NCBI RefSeq assembly: GCF_000317835.1
Contig: NC_019793.1
Coordinates: 3,042,501-3,106,500, forward strand
Direction: 5' to 3'
DNA from: Deinococcus peraridilitoris DSM 19664
GTDB taxonomy: Bacteria > Deinococcota > Deinococci > Deinococcales > Deinococcaceae
DNA: 64,000 bases
Part shown: positions 51,470-61,355 of the stretch, in pieces
How positions within the stretch are numbered: position 1 is the stretch's first letter
Layout: every line of letters begins with the position of its first letter
Position numbers and translations under genes: made by a program
The notes under the pieces: model-generated
Databases searched by the model: none
What the model was told of the DNA's origin: nothing
The model's input: only the letters and a program-made list of their open reading frames with translations

Positions 51470-52135
51470 TCAAGGAGTGAACTGTTTGGCAGGCTTGAAG
51501 TCAACAGATCTGGAAATAACCAGAACGGGCGCTACCCGGTAAAACTTGTCGTGCCTTGGAAACATCCCTGGGTATTCGGAGCCAGGGTATATAGCACAGT
51601 AGACGACGTACGACTGACTTTTTTTGGAACTGCTAACAAATGTGCCGGTCGTCAAAATTTTGAATTGGTTATCTCGATCGAGGAAACGATAGCATTTGTC
51701 ATTCATGTCATCTCCTCTGTGAGGGTGCATCTGATAATTTTTTCCGATAAATAAGTTTAGCAACTCTGTCGAAAATTGACTGTCGACATAGCTGATAATC
51801 TGAGTTTGATCATAATATTCATTAAATTCGACATAGACTTGCTCTATATCATTCCGCTTGTCGCGTAATATCGTGATTCGTGCTTGGTTTCCCGAAGGAT
51901 TAGAGCTGGCAATGTGTGGTGGATATCTATAGCGGACTTCAAAAGTCTGATAGCTTCTAGATTGGCCATCGACGATACTTATGTAGCTCGATTTTTCCTC
52001 GACCTTGCATCTGTGCTTAATACATAGTGGCGTCTTGAGCATAGAGGCGTTGGTACCAAATATGTATCGGGGGATGTTGGAAGCGGATGAAAATGGGGTG
52101 GCAACCAGTAAAAGCATGAGCAGTCGGCGGAACAT
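51470..52135 (-). CDS. Secreted protein, candidate immunity partner of the DUF4157-CHAP toxin
   Basis: 221 residues from ATG 52135, unrecognised. Signal peptide MFRRLLMLLLVATPFSSA, so the product crosses the cytoplasmic membrane. The body has two Cys pairs (PLCIKHRCKVEE, then DDMNDKCYRF and YVVYCAIYPG), hinting at disulphides. Its ATG overlaps the stop of the CHAP fragment by one base (TAATG), so it is translationally coupled to the toxin gene. The gene is visibly AT-richer than its surroundings, as toxin tails and immunity genes often are. The immunity role is inferred from position, coupling and export, not from homology. Confidence 0.7.
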   Translation of the reverse strand: MFRRLLMLLLVATPFSSASNIPRYIFGTNASMLKTPLCIKHRCKVEEKSSYISIVDGQSRSYQTFEVRYRYPPHIASSNPSGNQARITILRDKRNDIEQVYVEFNEYYDQTQIISYVDSQFSTELLNLFIGKNYQMHPHRGDDMNDKCYRFLDRDNQFKILTTGTFVSSSKKSQSYVVYCAIYPGSEYPGMFPRHDKFYRVAPVLVISRSVDFKPAKQFTP

Positions 52136-52422
52136 TATTTTCTCCTCAGCCAACCGAGAATAGTCGCGTAATCCGAATTGATTTGATACGTCGATCCAAT
52201 GCTTCTCGAAAAATTGAACGTTTGAGTGAACGCGGCGTCCACATTTTGCTGCGCAATGATGATGCCCTTGTCCGTCGCCCCTATCACAATCGCAACGTGG
52301 CCCGATTGCTGATTAATACTGTGGGGAGCAAACACAATCAAGTCATGGATTTCAGGGCGGCGGGATCCCCCATTCTTGTATTGCACCAAACGCCGTTCAC
52401 TATTTAACTCACCATCGGCAAC
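52135..52422 (-). pseudogene. C-terminal part of CHAP amidase domain, cut off by IS
   Basis: Last 96 codons of the large toxin gene, including the target duplication (V-A-D). It holds the catalytic His side of a CHAP domain: HDLIVFAPH, then QSGHVAIVIGATDKGIIIAQ. The matching Cys is on the other side of the IS. It has no start of its own; the open frame that continues to 52683 runs into IS sequence. AT-rich like the gene that follows. Confidence 0.85.
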
Positions 52423-53611
52423 CTCAGTACCCCACAACTCGGAGTGGGTAACGTCCAGAAGGGCGATTTGATCGCGGCATAAACGCAAAAAGAGCGGCAT
52501 CAAGGGAGTGTGTCGCTCCAAGAAGCCGCTCTGACTGATCCTACCAAGCTCGGCGAGGTGTTCAAACACCATTTGCCCTTTCTGCGCCGAGACACCCTGC
52601 AACGCCTCGCCGACGTCGTCACCGCTCTGATCCAAGCGCGTTCGACCAAGCACGCTCGGCTCGCACTTCATCTGCCCGGACACGCCAGCAGTTCAGTCAA
52701 GCTGCGCCGCGTCGAGCGCTGCCTACACGACCCTCAGCTCGATCAGGACGTTTTTTTGAAGCTGCTCTTGCCGCTCCTCCCTGATGACAAGCTCGTCATG
52801 ACGATGGACCGTACGAACTGGGAGTACGGCGAAGCCGACTTGAACGTCCTTGTGCTCGGCGTGGTGCTTGAAGGCTTCACATTACCGCTGGTGTGGACGG
52901 CCCTGCCCCATGGGGGCAGCAGCGACACCAGGACACGCGAGCGTCTGGTCGCTCGACTGCTGAAGGTGCTGCCTGCGAAGCAATGGCGCGTTCTGGTCGC
53001 TGATCGAGAGTTCGTGGGGCGGGAGTGGTTTGCCTTTCTCAGGCGTCGGGGTGTGAAACGCTGTTTGCGCATTCGAGGCGACAGCCGCGTGGATGATTTG
53101 CGGCTCGATGAGGGATGGGCGTACGTCGAGCCGGGACAGGTGGTCGGCCTGCTGGAGAAAGCCAATATCTACGGTCAGGTCATGCAACTGGTGGTGACGC
53201 GCACGCCCGAGGGTGAACTGCTCGCCCTGGCCACCGACCTGAAAATCGACGAGACCAGAGGCGTGTACCACTTGAGGTGGTCGGTAGAAAGCACCTTCAG
53301 CGCGCAGAAATCGAGGGGGTTCGACCTTGAGGCGAGTGCGATGACCAAACCCGCTCGGTTGGAGCGGCTGGTCGGCGTAGTGACGCTGGCGATGGCTTGG
53401 TGCTTGCGGATCGGTACATGGTGCCACGAGCAGCGGCCCATCAAGCGCAAAAAGCACGGACGCCGGGCGGTGAGTCTCGTCAAGTACGGCTTGGAACGCC
53501 TTGCTGCCGCTTTGCGCTGGGGAACGAGTGATCGAACCATCCTCCTGAGCCTCGTCATGCAACCTTTTCCCGCTCCAATACAGCACTCAGCTCAAGATGT
53601 GGGGTACTGAG
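52423..53611 (+). mobile_element. IS4-family insertion sequence, copy 2 (1,189 bp)
   Basis: Same length as copy 1. Inverted repeats start CTCAGTACCCCACAACTCGG at the left and CTCAGTACCCCACATCTTGA at the right (17 of 20 matching). Flanked by the 9-base target duplication ATCGGCAAC (52414-52422 and 53612-53620). Inserted into the CHAP-coding part of a minus-strand gene, in opposite orientation. Confidence 0.96.
52510..53610 (+). CDS. IS4-family transposase (copy 2)
   Basis: 366 residues with Asp100, Asp165 and Glu260 in place and the YREK signature (YHLRWSVESTFSAQK). Full length, no frameshift. About 58 residue differences from copy 1 by eye. Its stop codon is part of the right inverted repeat, as in copy 1. 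Confidence 0.93.
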   Translation: MSLQEAALTDPTKLGEVFKHHLPFLRRDTLQRLADVVTALIQARSTKHARLALHLPGHASSSVKLRRVERCLHDPQLDQDVFLKLLLPLLPDDKLVMTMDRTNWEYGEADLNVLVLGVVLEGFTLPLVWTALPHGGSSDTRTRERLVARLLKVLPAKQWRVLVADREFVGREWFAFLRRRGVKRCLRIRGDSRVDDLRLDEGWAYVEPGQVVGLLEKANIYGQVMQLVVTRTPEGELLALATDLKIDETRGVYHLRWSVESTFSAQKSRGFDLEASAMTKPARLERLVGVVTLAMAWCLRIGTWCHEQRPIKRKKHGRRAVSLVKYGLERLAAALRWGTSDRTILLSLVMQPFPAPIQHSAQDVGY

Positions 53612-55740
53612 ATCGGCAACATGTGGGCTGAAGTAGCTGTGCGCATGGCCCTTGGTGGTAAATGCGTGGCCAAATCGATCGTAGTAGTAGCGGCGCACGA
53701 ACTCCACGCACTGCCATTTAAGCCCGTAGTCGTATGCTTTGCCATCGGTTGAGTAGTGTCGACCCTTTTCGCCGGTATCCCGGGCATTGAAGAAGGCCTT
53801 AACGCCGTTCACCTCTCCAATTTCTGTGCCCCACGCGGCCATCCCACGCGTGACCAGTTCTCGTTGTTGGTCATGCGGGAGGTCCTGAACATCGGGGGTT
53901 TTATCCGGTTTCTTCTCGGGGTTCAGCTGGCCCAACAGATGGTTGGCGCTGTTTGCCAAGGACTCAGCTGCGTCCTGTCCATTGACTGTTTGCCGTGCCC
54001 CCTTAAAGTCCTGGCGATTTTCACTGCTCGAAATATACATGCCGAGCTTTTTTCCTGTGAACGTGCCGTCGTGCATGCCCTCGACCAGAATTTTTGCGGC
54101 CAGAACCTTGTTCGTAGCAACCAGTTCGGGCTGCTGGACCAGGTCGGGAAATTTGCCATCAATTTTAAACCCGTCGTTTTTCAGGCGTGTGGTCCATTTG
54201 ACATAGTTGGCCCGGCCCGTGAGCTGCACGAATCCTCGCCCTCGGTAGCGGTAACCGTCTCCGGGACGAGAATTGCCCAACTCGTTGACCCCTATTCTCG
54301 TCGTGTGCCCATATTTCGCCTCGAAGTACTGCTCTTCAGTTAATTTTGTCCGAGCAAGAGTCTTGGCGGGCGGCCGTTCCACCATCCAGCCGTCCATGCC
54401 CATGAACGTTTCCCAGCCGGCGGTCACGAGGATGTAGGCAATTTGGGCAGGGTCGGTCACACCCGCGTTGCGGCAGGCATCGAGAATCAAGGGAACGTGA
54501 CGCTCGGCGTCCTGCGTGCGGATCGTTTTGGGCGCTCTGGTCATGGCCTCTGGGAGGGCAGCGATCACCTTGGCCTGCAGGCCGTCGGGAAGAGCTGGCT
54601 TCCTGTTTTCACGCTCAGGTGCGCCGCCCTCCTGTAGCGTGAGCTTCCATGCCTTCTTGCCGTCTGTCCAGCTTCCGGAAAAAGTTTTACCTTTTGTGTC
54701 CAGCTGCCCGGTCACCGTGCGTGTCTGGCCCCGGAATTTTCCGCTGACGTAGGTTGCCGTGACGATCAGTTCGCTGCCTTCCTGTTTGCCCTCGCAGCTG
54801 CCCGCTCCCACAGTCCCCAACTCGAACGTGCCGCTCACGGTGCCGCCGTCCTGCTTGAGGTCGAGGCGCAGAGTGCTGTCGGCGAGAGTTCCCCCATACA
54901 GGCGCGCCCATTTCGGCGCCGGCGTGCGGGGCTTGTGCGGTTCGGTCCTGGGCACTGCAGGGTTCTGGTGGACGGTTTTCAGGGTGAAACTGAAGTCGAA
55001 CGAGCGCTGCGACTTCGCGGAAGTCCACTGTCCCACCAGAAATTCGCCCCGCTCACCCTTGAATTCGCCCTGAAACGCTCCGGTGATCTTTTTGTGCTCG
55101 TCACGTTCGGTGAAATGCACAAACTTGCGCCCGCCGTCCAGATTGACCGTACCCTCCAGGGTGAGCCAGCCTTCCTGCCGGGCGTACCGGTAGCGTCCGT
55201 GAAGCTTGTCTCCAGTGCGGCGCAGCGACACCGTGACGCTTTTGCCCGCCAGCGTTCCCGTGAAGTCGCGGTGCCACGCGGGGAGCTTTTTATGGGCAGA
55301 GCTGGGCGCGTTCGGGTCCCGCTGGCGTTGCAACGGCGCTGAGGGTGCAAGGTTGGCATGTCCTGACGAACGCTGCGCGGCCCGACTGTCCATTGGCCCC
55401 AGTGCTGCCCTCTCTACCAACCGGGTGCCCGCTTCTTGGGCTTCGCGTTCCAGCCCGGCGTCGGGATCGAGGCCTGATCCCCGCACCCGGCCCGAGAGCT
55501 GCTGAACTACATGGGTGACTTCGTGACCCAGCAGTTCCAGACCACTCCTGCTGTTGGGATCGTATTGTCCCTGCTGAAAAAAGATGTCAGCGCCGTTCGT
55601 GGCCGCCAGTGCGCCAATGCTCTTGGCAAAGGCGTGCGCGGCACTTCCGGTGTGGACGCGGACGCGCGCCAGGTACTCCGGGGCGATGTGCAGGCGCTGT
55701 TCGAGCTGGCGGCGCACCGCGTCGGGCAGGGGCTGGCCAC
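53612..55740 (-). pseudogene. DUF4157 (eCIS core) - GH19-like - CHAP toxin, middle and main part
   Basis: Frame of about 709 codons, read on to a stop at 53555 inside the IS (20 foreign residues). In the rebuilt 1,075-residue protein: DUF4157 at about 276-380 with VRVHTGSAAHAFAKS and the zinc-protease-like HEVTH (346-350) in LLGHEVTHVVQQ; two beta-rich repeats at about 430-630 (GTLAGKSVTVSLRRTG and GGTLADSTLRLDLKQDG); a GH19-like lysozyme/chitinase domain at about 660-860 (YRYRGRGFVQLTGRANY); then the first half of a CHAP amidase with Cys951 in KWQCVEFVRRYY. The DUF4157 family is known from effectors near contractile injection systems and other polymorphic toxins. No injection genes are in this window. 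Confidence 0.8.
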
Positions 55741-56559
55741 CCCCCGCATGATCTGGAGTTGCCTCATCAGGTCCGCCTCACCCGCTTCCTGGAATGCCTG
55801 CCGCTGAACCTGGGGCCAGAGTTCTGCTTTTCTTTCGGCCATGTGCTGCGCGAACTGCGCCTGATCAGCGAGCCGGTCCTGGGCAGCCCTGCGCTCAAGG
55901 GCGCGTCCCTCATCGACGAGGCGCTGCAGCTGCAGCGCGTCACCGGGACGGTAGGAGCGCAGAATCCCGAGGCTCGCCTGTGTGACGGCGTTCTGGTCGC
56001 TCGGGTGCGAAATCTGCTGCAGGGCTTCGTGTAAATGGTCGGGCCGACCCTGAGCGCCCAGCGCACGGTAGCGTTGGACGAGGCCCACGGTGGCGCGGCG
56101 GAGCAGATCGATTTCGGCCTGCGTGTCATAGGGATGGCCGTGAGAGGCGCGCTGGCATTGCAACTGCTGGCTGAACTGCTGCACGTACCCACTCAGCTGC
56201 GGGTGCGCCCGGTTCGTTGCCGCGTCGCGCTGGGCAGCCCCGCGATGCATCCGGGGCTCCGGGCACCGCGCCAATTCCCGTGCCAGCTCGGCCTGGCGAA
56301 GCGAGAGAAGTTCTTCGCCGCGCTTCTGGGCGTACAGCTGCCGTAGGTGCAGCGCCTCCAGGGCAGGCCGAGCAAACTCGACGGTGCGCAACTGCGGGCA
56401 AAAGGCCTGCAGGTTCGCCGTATATGCCTGACGACGCTGCAGCAAAGACAACATGGCGGGTGTAAGGCTCTGCCGCAGTGTGGATGAGCCCACCTGCAGA
56501 CCCTGAGCCCCTGTCAGGCCGCCCTCGGTGTCCGCTTCGCGCGGTCGCATGAAACCCAT
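55741..56559 (-). pseudogene. N-terminal part of the DUF4157 toxin, before the frameshift
   Basis: About 273 residues from ATG 56559, which has TAGCAT six bases upstream. Gln-, Arg- and Leu-rich and almost all helical (RRQAYTANLQAF, RGEELLSLRQAELARELARC), no signal peptide. The frame meets a six-G tract at 55745-55740 and then reads nonsense to 55507. One more G would continue in frame as RGGGQPLPDAVRRQLEQRL, which is the usual start of a DUF4157 domain, so this and the next part were one gene. Confidence 0.78.
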
Positions 56560-56565
56560 GCCGCG

Positions 56566-56571
56566 ATGCTA
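56566..56571 (-). promoter_or_regulatory. -10 element of the DUF4157 toxin gene
   Basis: TAGCAT on the minus strand ends six bases before ATG 56559, the same layout as local housekeeping genes. Confidence 0.5.
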
Positions 56572-56736
56572 GCCGCTCGGGGAGTCGTACGCGCGCGAAT
56601 TTGCCGTCTTCGGGAAATGCCCTCTGCGCTAGGCGAGCCAGGCATGACATCAGGCCGCGGCGCGGCAAAACCCGTCCTTGGCCCGCCCTTTTCGTCCCAG
56701 CCGGGCTGCACCGCATTTTTGGTTGTCCTGATCGGC

Positions 56737-56765
56737 TTGACAAGCCCTGGGGGCGCCGCTACACT
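56737..56765 (+). promoter_or_regulatory. tRNA-Asp promoter
   Basis: TTGACA (56737-56742), 17-base spacer, TACACT (56760-56765), 45 bases before the tRNA. Same design as the tRNA-Leu promoter. Confidence 0.85.
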
Positions 56766-56810
56766 TGAGCACGCTGATTGAGAAGCCCGAGGGGGCCGAT
56801 CACGCGGAGT

Positions 56811-56886
<76 letters not shown>

Positions 56887-56906
56887 CAGCGCGCCCGCAC
56901 GGCGCA

Positions 56907-56947
56907 GCAGACGAGGACGAGTGAACGCTCGTCCTCGTCTGCCTTTG
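56907..56947 (+). terminator. Terminator after tRNA-Asp
   Basis: Fifteen-base-pair stem (56907-56921 with 56928-56942), loop TGAACG, then CTTTG. Confidence 0.88.
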
Positions 56948-57019
56948 TCCTGACATGTTCGCCCGACCGACGTTTTATGCGCTTTGTTCCTGGCTGACGG
57001 TCTGTGCACGCTGGCGCGC

Positions 57020-57025
57020 TATGAT
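57020..57025 (+). promoter_or_regulatory. Candidate -10 of speA, with a long leader
   Basis: TATGAT without a clear -35. It would leave a leader of about 165 bases. That leader holds a CGGGG/CCCCG hairpin near 57085-57110 but matches no riboswitch I recognise. Confidence 0.35.
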
Positions 57026-57197
57026 TTGCCTTGGTCTCGACTTCGGCCCAGCTGTGTGACGTCGGTGCGCGAGGGGCCAATTCCCGGGGAGCGTGAGCCC
57101 CCGTTCCGGCAGCTCCTATTGTATTTGATGGCGGTTTCGTCAGATGACAGGGCCCACGAAAACAGCACCACCCAATCACCACCGGAGGACGCCTGAG

Positions 57198-59102
<1,905 letters not shown>

Positions 59103-59124
59103 AAGAGGTGCGTCCTGGAGAAGC

Positions 59125-59147
59125 GGGCGGATTTCGCCCGTTTTTTC
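59125..59147 (+). terminator. Terminator after speA
   Basis: CGGGCG/CGCCCG stem with a five-base loop and a run of six T. Confidence 0.85.
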
Positions 59148-59169
59148 TTGAACACCCTCAGGAGACGAC

Positions 59170-60393
59170 GTGCTGGAACTGAACATCGAAAAAATCGTTG
59201 CTGGCGGGTATGGTCTGGCCAGGGACGCGCAGGGTGTGATTCTGGTCGCGGGCGCTTTGCCCGGCGAGACAGTGCTGGCCGACGTGAAGGAAGGCAAGGG
59301 CGTGCGGCGCGGCGTGACGCGTGACGTGCTGAGTGCCAGCCGGGAGCGCGTGGAGGCAGCCAGATTGCCCACCATCAACTTCTCACACGCCCGGTACGAG
59401 GCGCAGCTGCGTTTCAAGCGCGATGTCGTGCAAGAAGCCCTTTCACGCATTGCCAAACTCGACGGCGAGGTGGCGCAGACCGTGCCGAGCCCGCGAGAGT
59501 GGGCTTACCGGGGTGGTGCACAGTACCTGATTCGTGGCGAGCGCCTGGCTTACCGGGAGCGGCAGGGGCACACACCGGTAACGGTGGAGCATGACCCACT
59601 GGTGATCGAGGCCATCGTGGCATTCCTGGAACGTGTGGATTTGTGGCGTCTGGATGGCGCCCGCGAACTGGTGGTGCGCGCCAGCCTGCAGACTGGAGAA
59701 GTGCTGGCCGCCTTGATCGGCGAAGGCGCGCCGCGCGCGTTCCGACGCGCCGCCGAAGCGCTGTTGGACGCCGGAGCGAGTGGCGTGAGCCTCGCGCCAC
59801 CCGCCGAGCGCCGCTTTTCCAGGGGCGAGACCTTGCTGGCGGGCGAGCCGACCATTCTGGAGCGCTACGGCGACTACGATCTCAGCGTGTCCGCGACGGG
59901 TTTCGCGCAGGTCAACCCGCTGGCGGCCGGTGAACTGTACCGCGCCGTGGGCGCGCAGGCGCCCGAACTTCCCGTGACCGCCGAAGCGGTCGATCTGTAC
60001 GGCGGTGCCGGTGGCCTGGGGTTGCACCTGGCGCGGCGCTTTTCGCGGGTGACCGTGCTGGACGTGGCGCCTGAAGCCCTGCGGCGCGGCGAGCGTGACG
60101 CTCAGCGTCTGGCGCTTTCCAACGTGCGCTTTGTGCAGGGCAACGCCAGCGAAGCCCAGGGTGCCGACCTGATCGTGGTGGACCCTCCGCGTTCAGGGCT
60201 GGAAGCGGCAGCCCGCTATGCCGTGCAGCACAGTCGGGCTTCACATCTGGTGTACGTCAGCTGCGATCCGGCGACCTGGGCGCGCGACGTGGGAGAATTC
60301 ACCCGTCAGGGCTGGATTCTGCGTTCAGCCACGCCGTACGACTTTTATCCACAGACCAGTCACGTCGAGGTGCTCAGTTTGCTGGAGCGCTGA
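59170..60393 (+). CDS. TrmA/RlmD-family RNA (uracil-C5) methyltransferase
   Basis: 407 residues, GTG start with AGGAGACGAC upstream. N-terminal TRAM-like domain (LNIEKIVAGGYGLARD), then the class I SAM domain: LYGGAGGLGLHLARR, VVDPPRSGLE and YVSCDPATWARDV with the catalytic Cys. The four Cys residues that hold the iron-sulphur cluster in E. coli RlmD are not seen in the linker after the TRAM domain. tRNA or rRNA target cannot be assigned. Confidence 0.9.
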   Translation: MLELNIEKIVAGGYGLARDAQGVILVAGALPGETVLADVKEGKGVRRGVTRDVLSASRERVEAARLPTINFSHARYEAQLRFKRDVVQEALSRIAKLDGEVAQTVPSPREWAYRGGAQYLIRGERLAYRERQGHTPVTVEHDPLVIEAIVAFLERVDLWRLDGARELVVRASLQTGEVLAALIGEGAPRAFRRAAEALLDAGASGVSLAPPAERRFSRGETLLAGEPTILERYGDYDLSVSATGFAQVNPLAAGELYRAVGAQAPELPVTAEAVDLYGGAGGLGLHLARRFSRVTVLDVAPEALRRGERDAQRLALSNVRFVQGNASEAQGADLIVVDPPRSGLEAAARYAVQHSRASHLVYVSCDPATWARDVGEFTRQGWILRSATPYDFYPQTSHVEVLSLLER

Positions 60394-60459
60394 AGGCCGC
60401 GCCGTTGAGCTTCACTTTATTCAGAAGTACGTCGCGACACGTCCTGCGGGTTCGAGGGC

Positions 60460-60465
60460 TATCTT
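60460..60465 (+). promoter_or_regulatory. -10 element of a lipoprotein gene
   Basis: TATCTT lies seven bases before ATG 60473 and four before ATG 60470, favouring the second ATG. Confidence 0.45.
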
Positions 60466-60472
60466 GCAGATG

Positions 60473-60886
60473 ATGAGCCGTGCCCGCCTTTGCCTCTGCC
60501 TGTGGCTGTTGGCGCTGCCTTTGGGCCTGGGTGCCTGTGCTCCCGGCGAAGGCGCGAGCGCCAATGCCGAGCTGGAGCAGCGCGTGCAGCAGCTCGAAGG
60601 CGAGGTGCAGCAGTTGCGCAAGGAACTGGGTGAGCTGCGTGGGAGTGACCAGAGTGCCGCGCAGGTCACCGATCTGGCCGGCGCGCGAACCTGCGCGCTC
60701 GACCTCGCTCGGGTGATGGAGGCTTTTCGCACGGACAACGACCGCTACCCGCGTGCCAGCGAAGTGACCTTTCCCGGTTCCTGTGCGGAGTTGCGCGTGG
60801 ACTGGCGCGTCCTGCAGGGCCAGCGGTACGCCTTTGATGTGCGCGACCGCAGTGGCACCCTGCTCACCCGCGAAGAAAACGAGTAG
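60473..60886 (+). CDS. Predicted lipoprotein with coiled coil
   Basis: 137 residues. Signal peptide SRARLCLCLWLLALPLGLGA with the lipobox Cys directly after it. A heptad-rich coiled coil follows (AELEQRVQQLEGEVQQLRKE), then a small domain with MEAFRTDNDRYPRASEVTF, which resembles the N-terminal region of type II secretion pseudopilin-like proteins. Function unknown. Confidence 0.75.
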   Translation: MSRARLCLCLWLLALPLGLGACAPGEGASANAELEQRVQQLEGEVQQLRKELGELRGSDQSAAQVTDLAGARTCALDLARVMEAFRTDNDRYPRASEVTFPGSCAELRVDWRVLQGQRYAFDVRDRSGTLLTREENE

Positions 60887-60912
60887 TTTCGCCGCCCGGC
60901 AAAGGGAGAGCC

Positions 60913-61305
60913 TCAGCGCTCTTCGAGCACCACGACGGCAGAGGCGTGCTCTTTGGTGTGCGTCAGGGTCACGTGCGCCGTCCAGCCGCGTGCCTGCATT
61001 TCCTGCTGAATGTGCGCCGCGAAACCCAGTTGCGGAGTGGCGTAAGGAAAGGGGCCATCCGGGGTGCGTTCGCGCAGGACCCACACGTCACGCCAGCCGT
61101 GCGGGCGTGGCCAGACTTTTTGAAAGGCTTCCTTGGCCGCGAACCGGACGGCCAGTGAAGGTACGGGATCGGCGAGGCGTGTGCAGTACTCGACTTCGGG
61201 TGGAGCGAACAGCTTCCAGAAGCGTTCACCCTCGCGGGCGTAGGCTTTGCGTATGCGCTCGATTTCGATCAGGTCGTGGCCGACGGCGACAATCACGCCG
61301 GTCAT
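60913..61305 (-). CDS. acpS: Holo-[acyl-carrier-protein] synthase
   Basis: Moves 4'-phosphopantetheine from CoA to apo-ACP. 130 residues. Metal-binding Asp11 in [12 protein letters not shown] and Glu59 in [11 protein letters not shown]-terminal [17 protein letters not shown]. Converges with the lipoprotein gene before it. Confidence 0.94.
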   Translation of the reverse strand: MTGVIVAVGHDLIEIERIRKAYAREGERFWKLFAPPEVEYCTRLADPVPSLAVRFAAKEAFQKVWPRPHGWRDVWVLRERTPDGPFPYATPQLGFAAHIQQEMQARGWTAHVTLTHTKEHASAVVVLEER

Positions 61306-61342
61306 TCTGACACGGTGCGCCCGGCGCGGGACCGTCGTGACG

Positions 61343-61348
61343 TATCAT
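61343..61348 (+). promoter_or_regulatory. -10 element of the MNT-HEPN gene
   Basis: TATCAT overlaps the ATG at 61347 and ends seven bases before GTG 61356, so the GTG is the likely start. Confidence 0.5.
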
Positions 61349-61355
61349 GCCCCTC

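Noticed and set aside
52135..52683. Open frame that seems to start inside the IS and run through the CHAP fragment
   Set aside because: Its first 87 codons are antisense IS sequence; only the part up to 52422 belongs to the toxin gene.
53555..53611. C-terminal 19-20 residues LSTPHLELSAVLEREKVA and neighbours at the end of the toxin frame
   Set aside because: Encoded by the inverted repeat and end of the IS; the same residues appear at the end of an open frame in IS copy 1, so they are not part of the native protein.
55738..55750. Programmed ribosomal frameshifting as the explanation of the G6 tract
   Set aside because: No slippery heptamer of a known kind and no clear downstream stimulator; error or mutation is simpler, though reads are needed.
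51470..56559. A complete extracellular contractile injection system
   Set aside because: Only the DUF4157 link is present; no sheath, tube, baseplate, spike or AAA+ gene occurs in the window.
61347..61355. ATG 61347 as start of the MNT-HEPN gene
   Set aside because: It lies inside the TATCAT -10 hexamer and would not be in the mRNA; GTG 61356 fits better.
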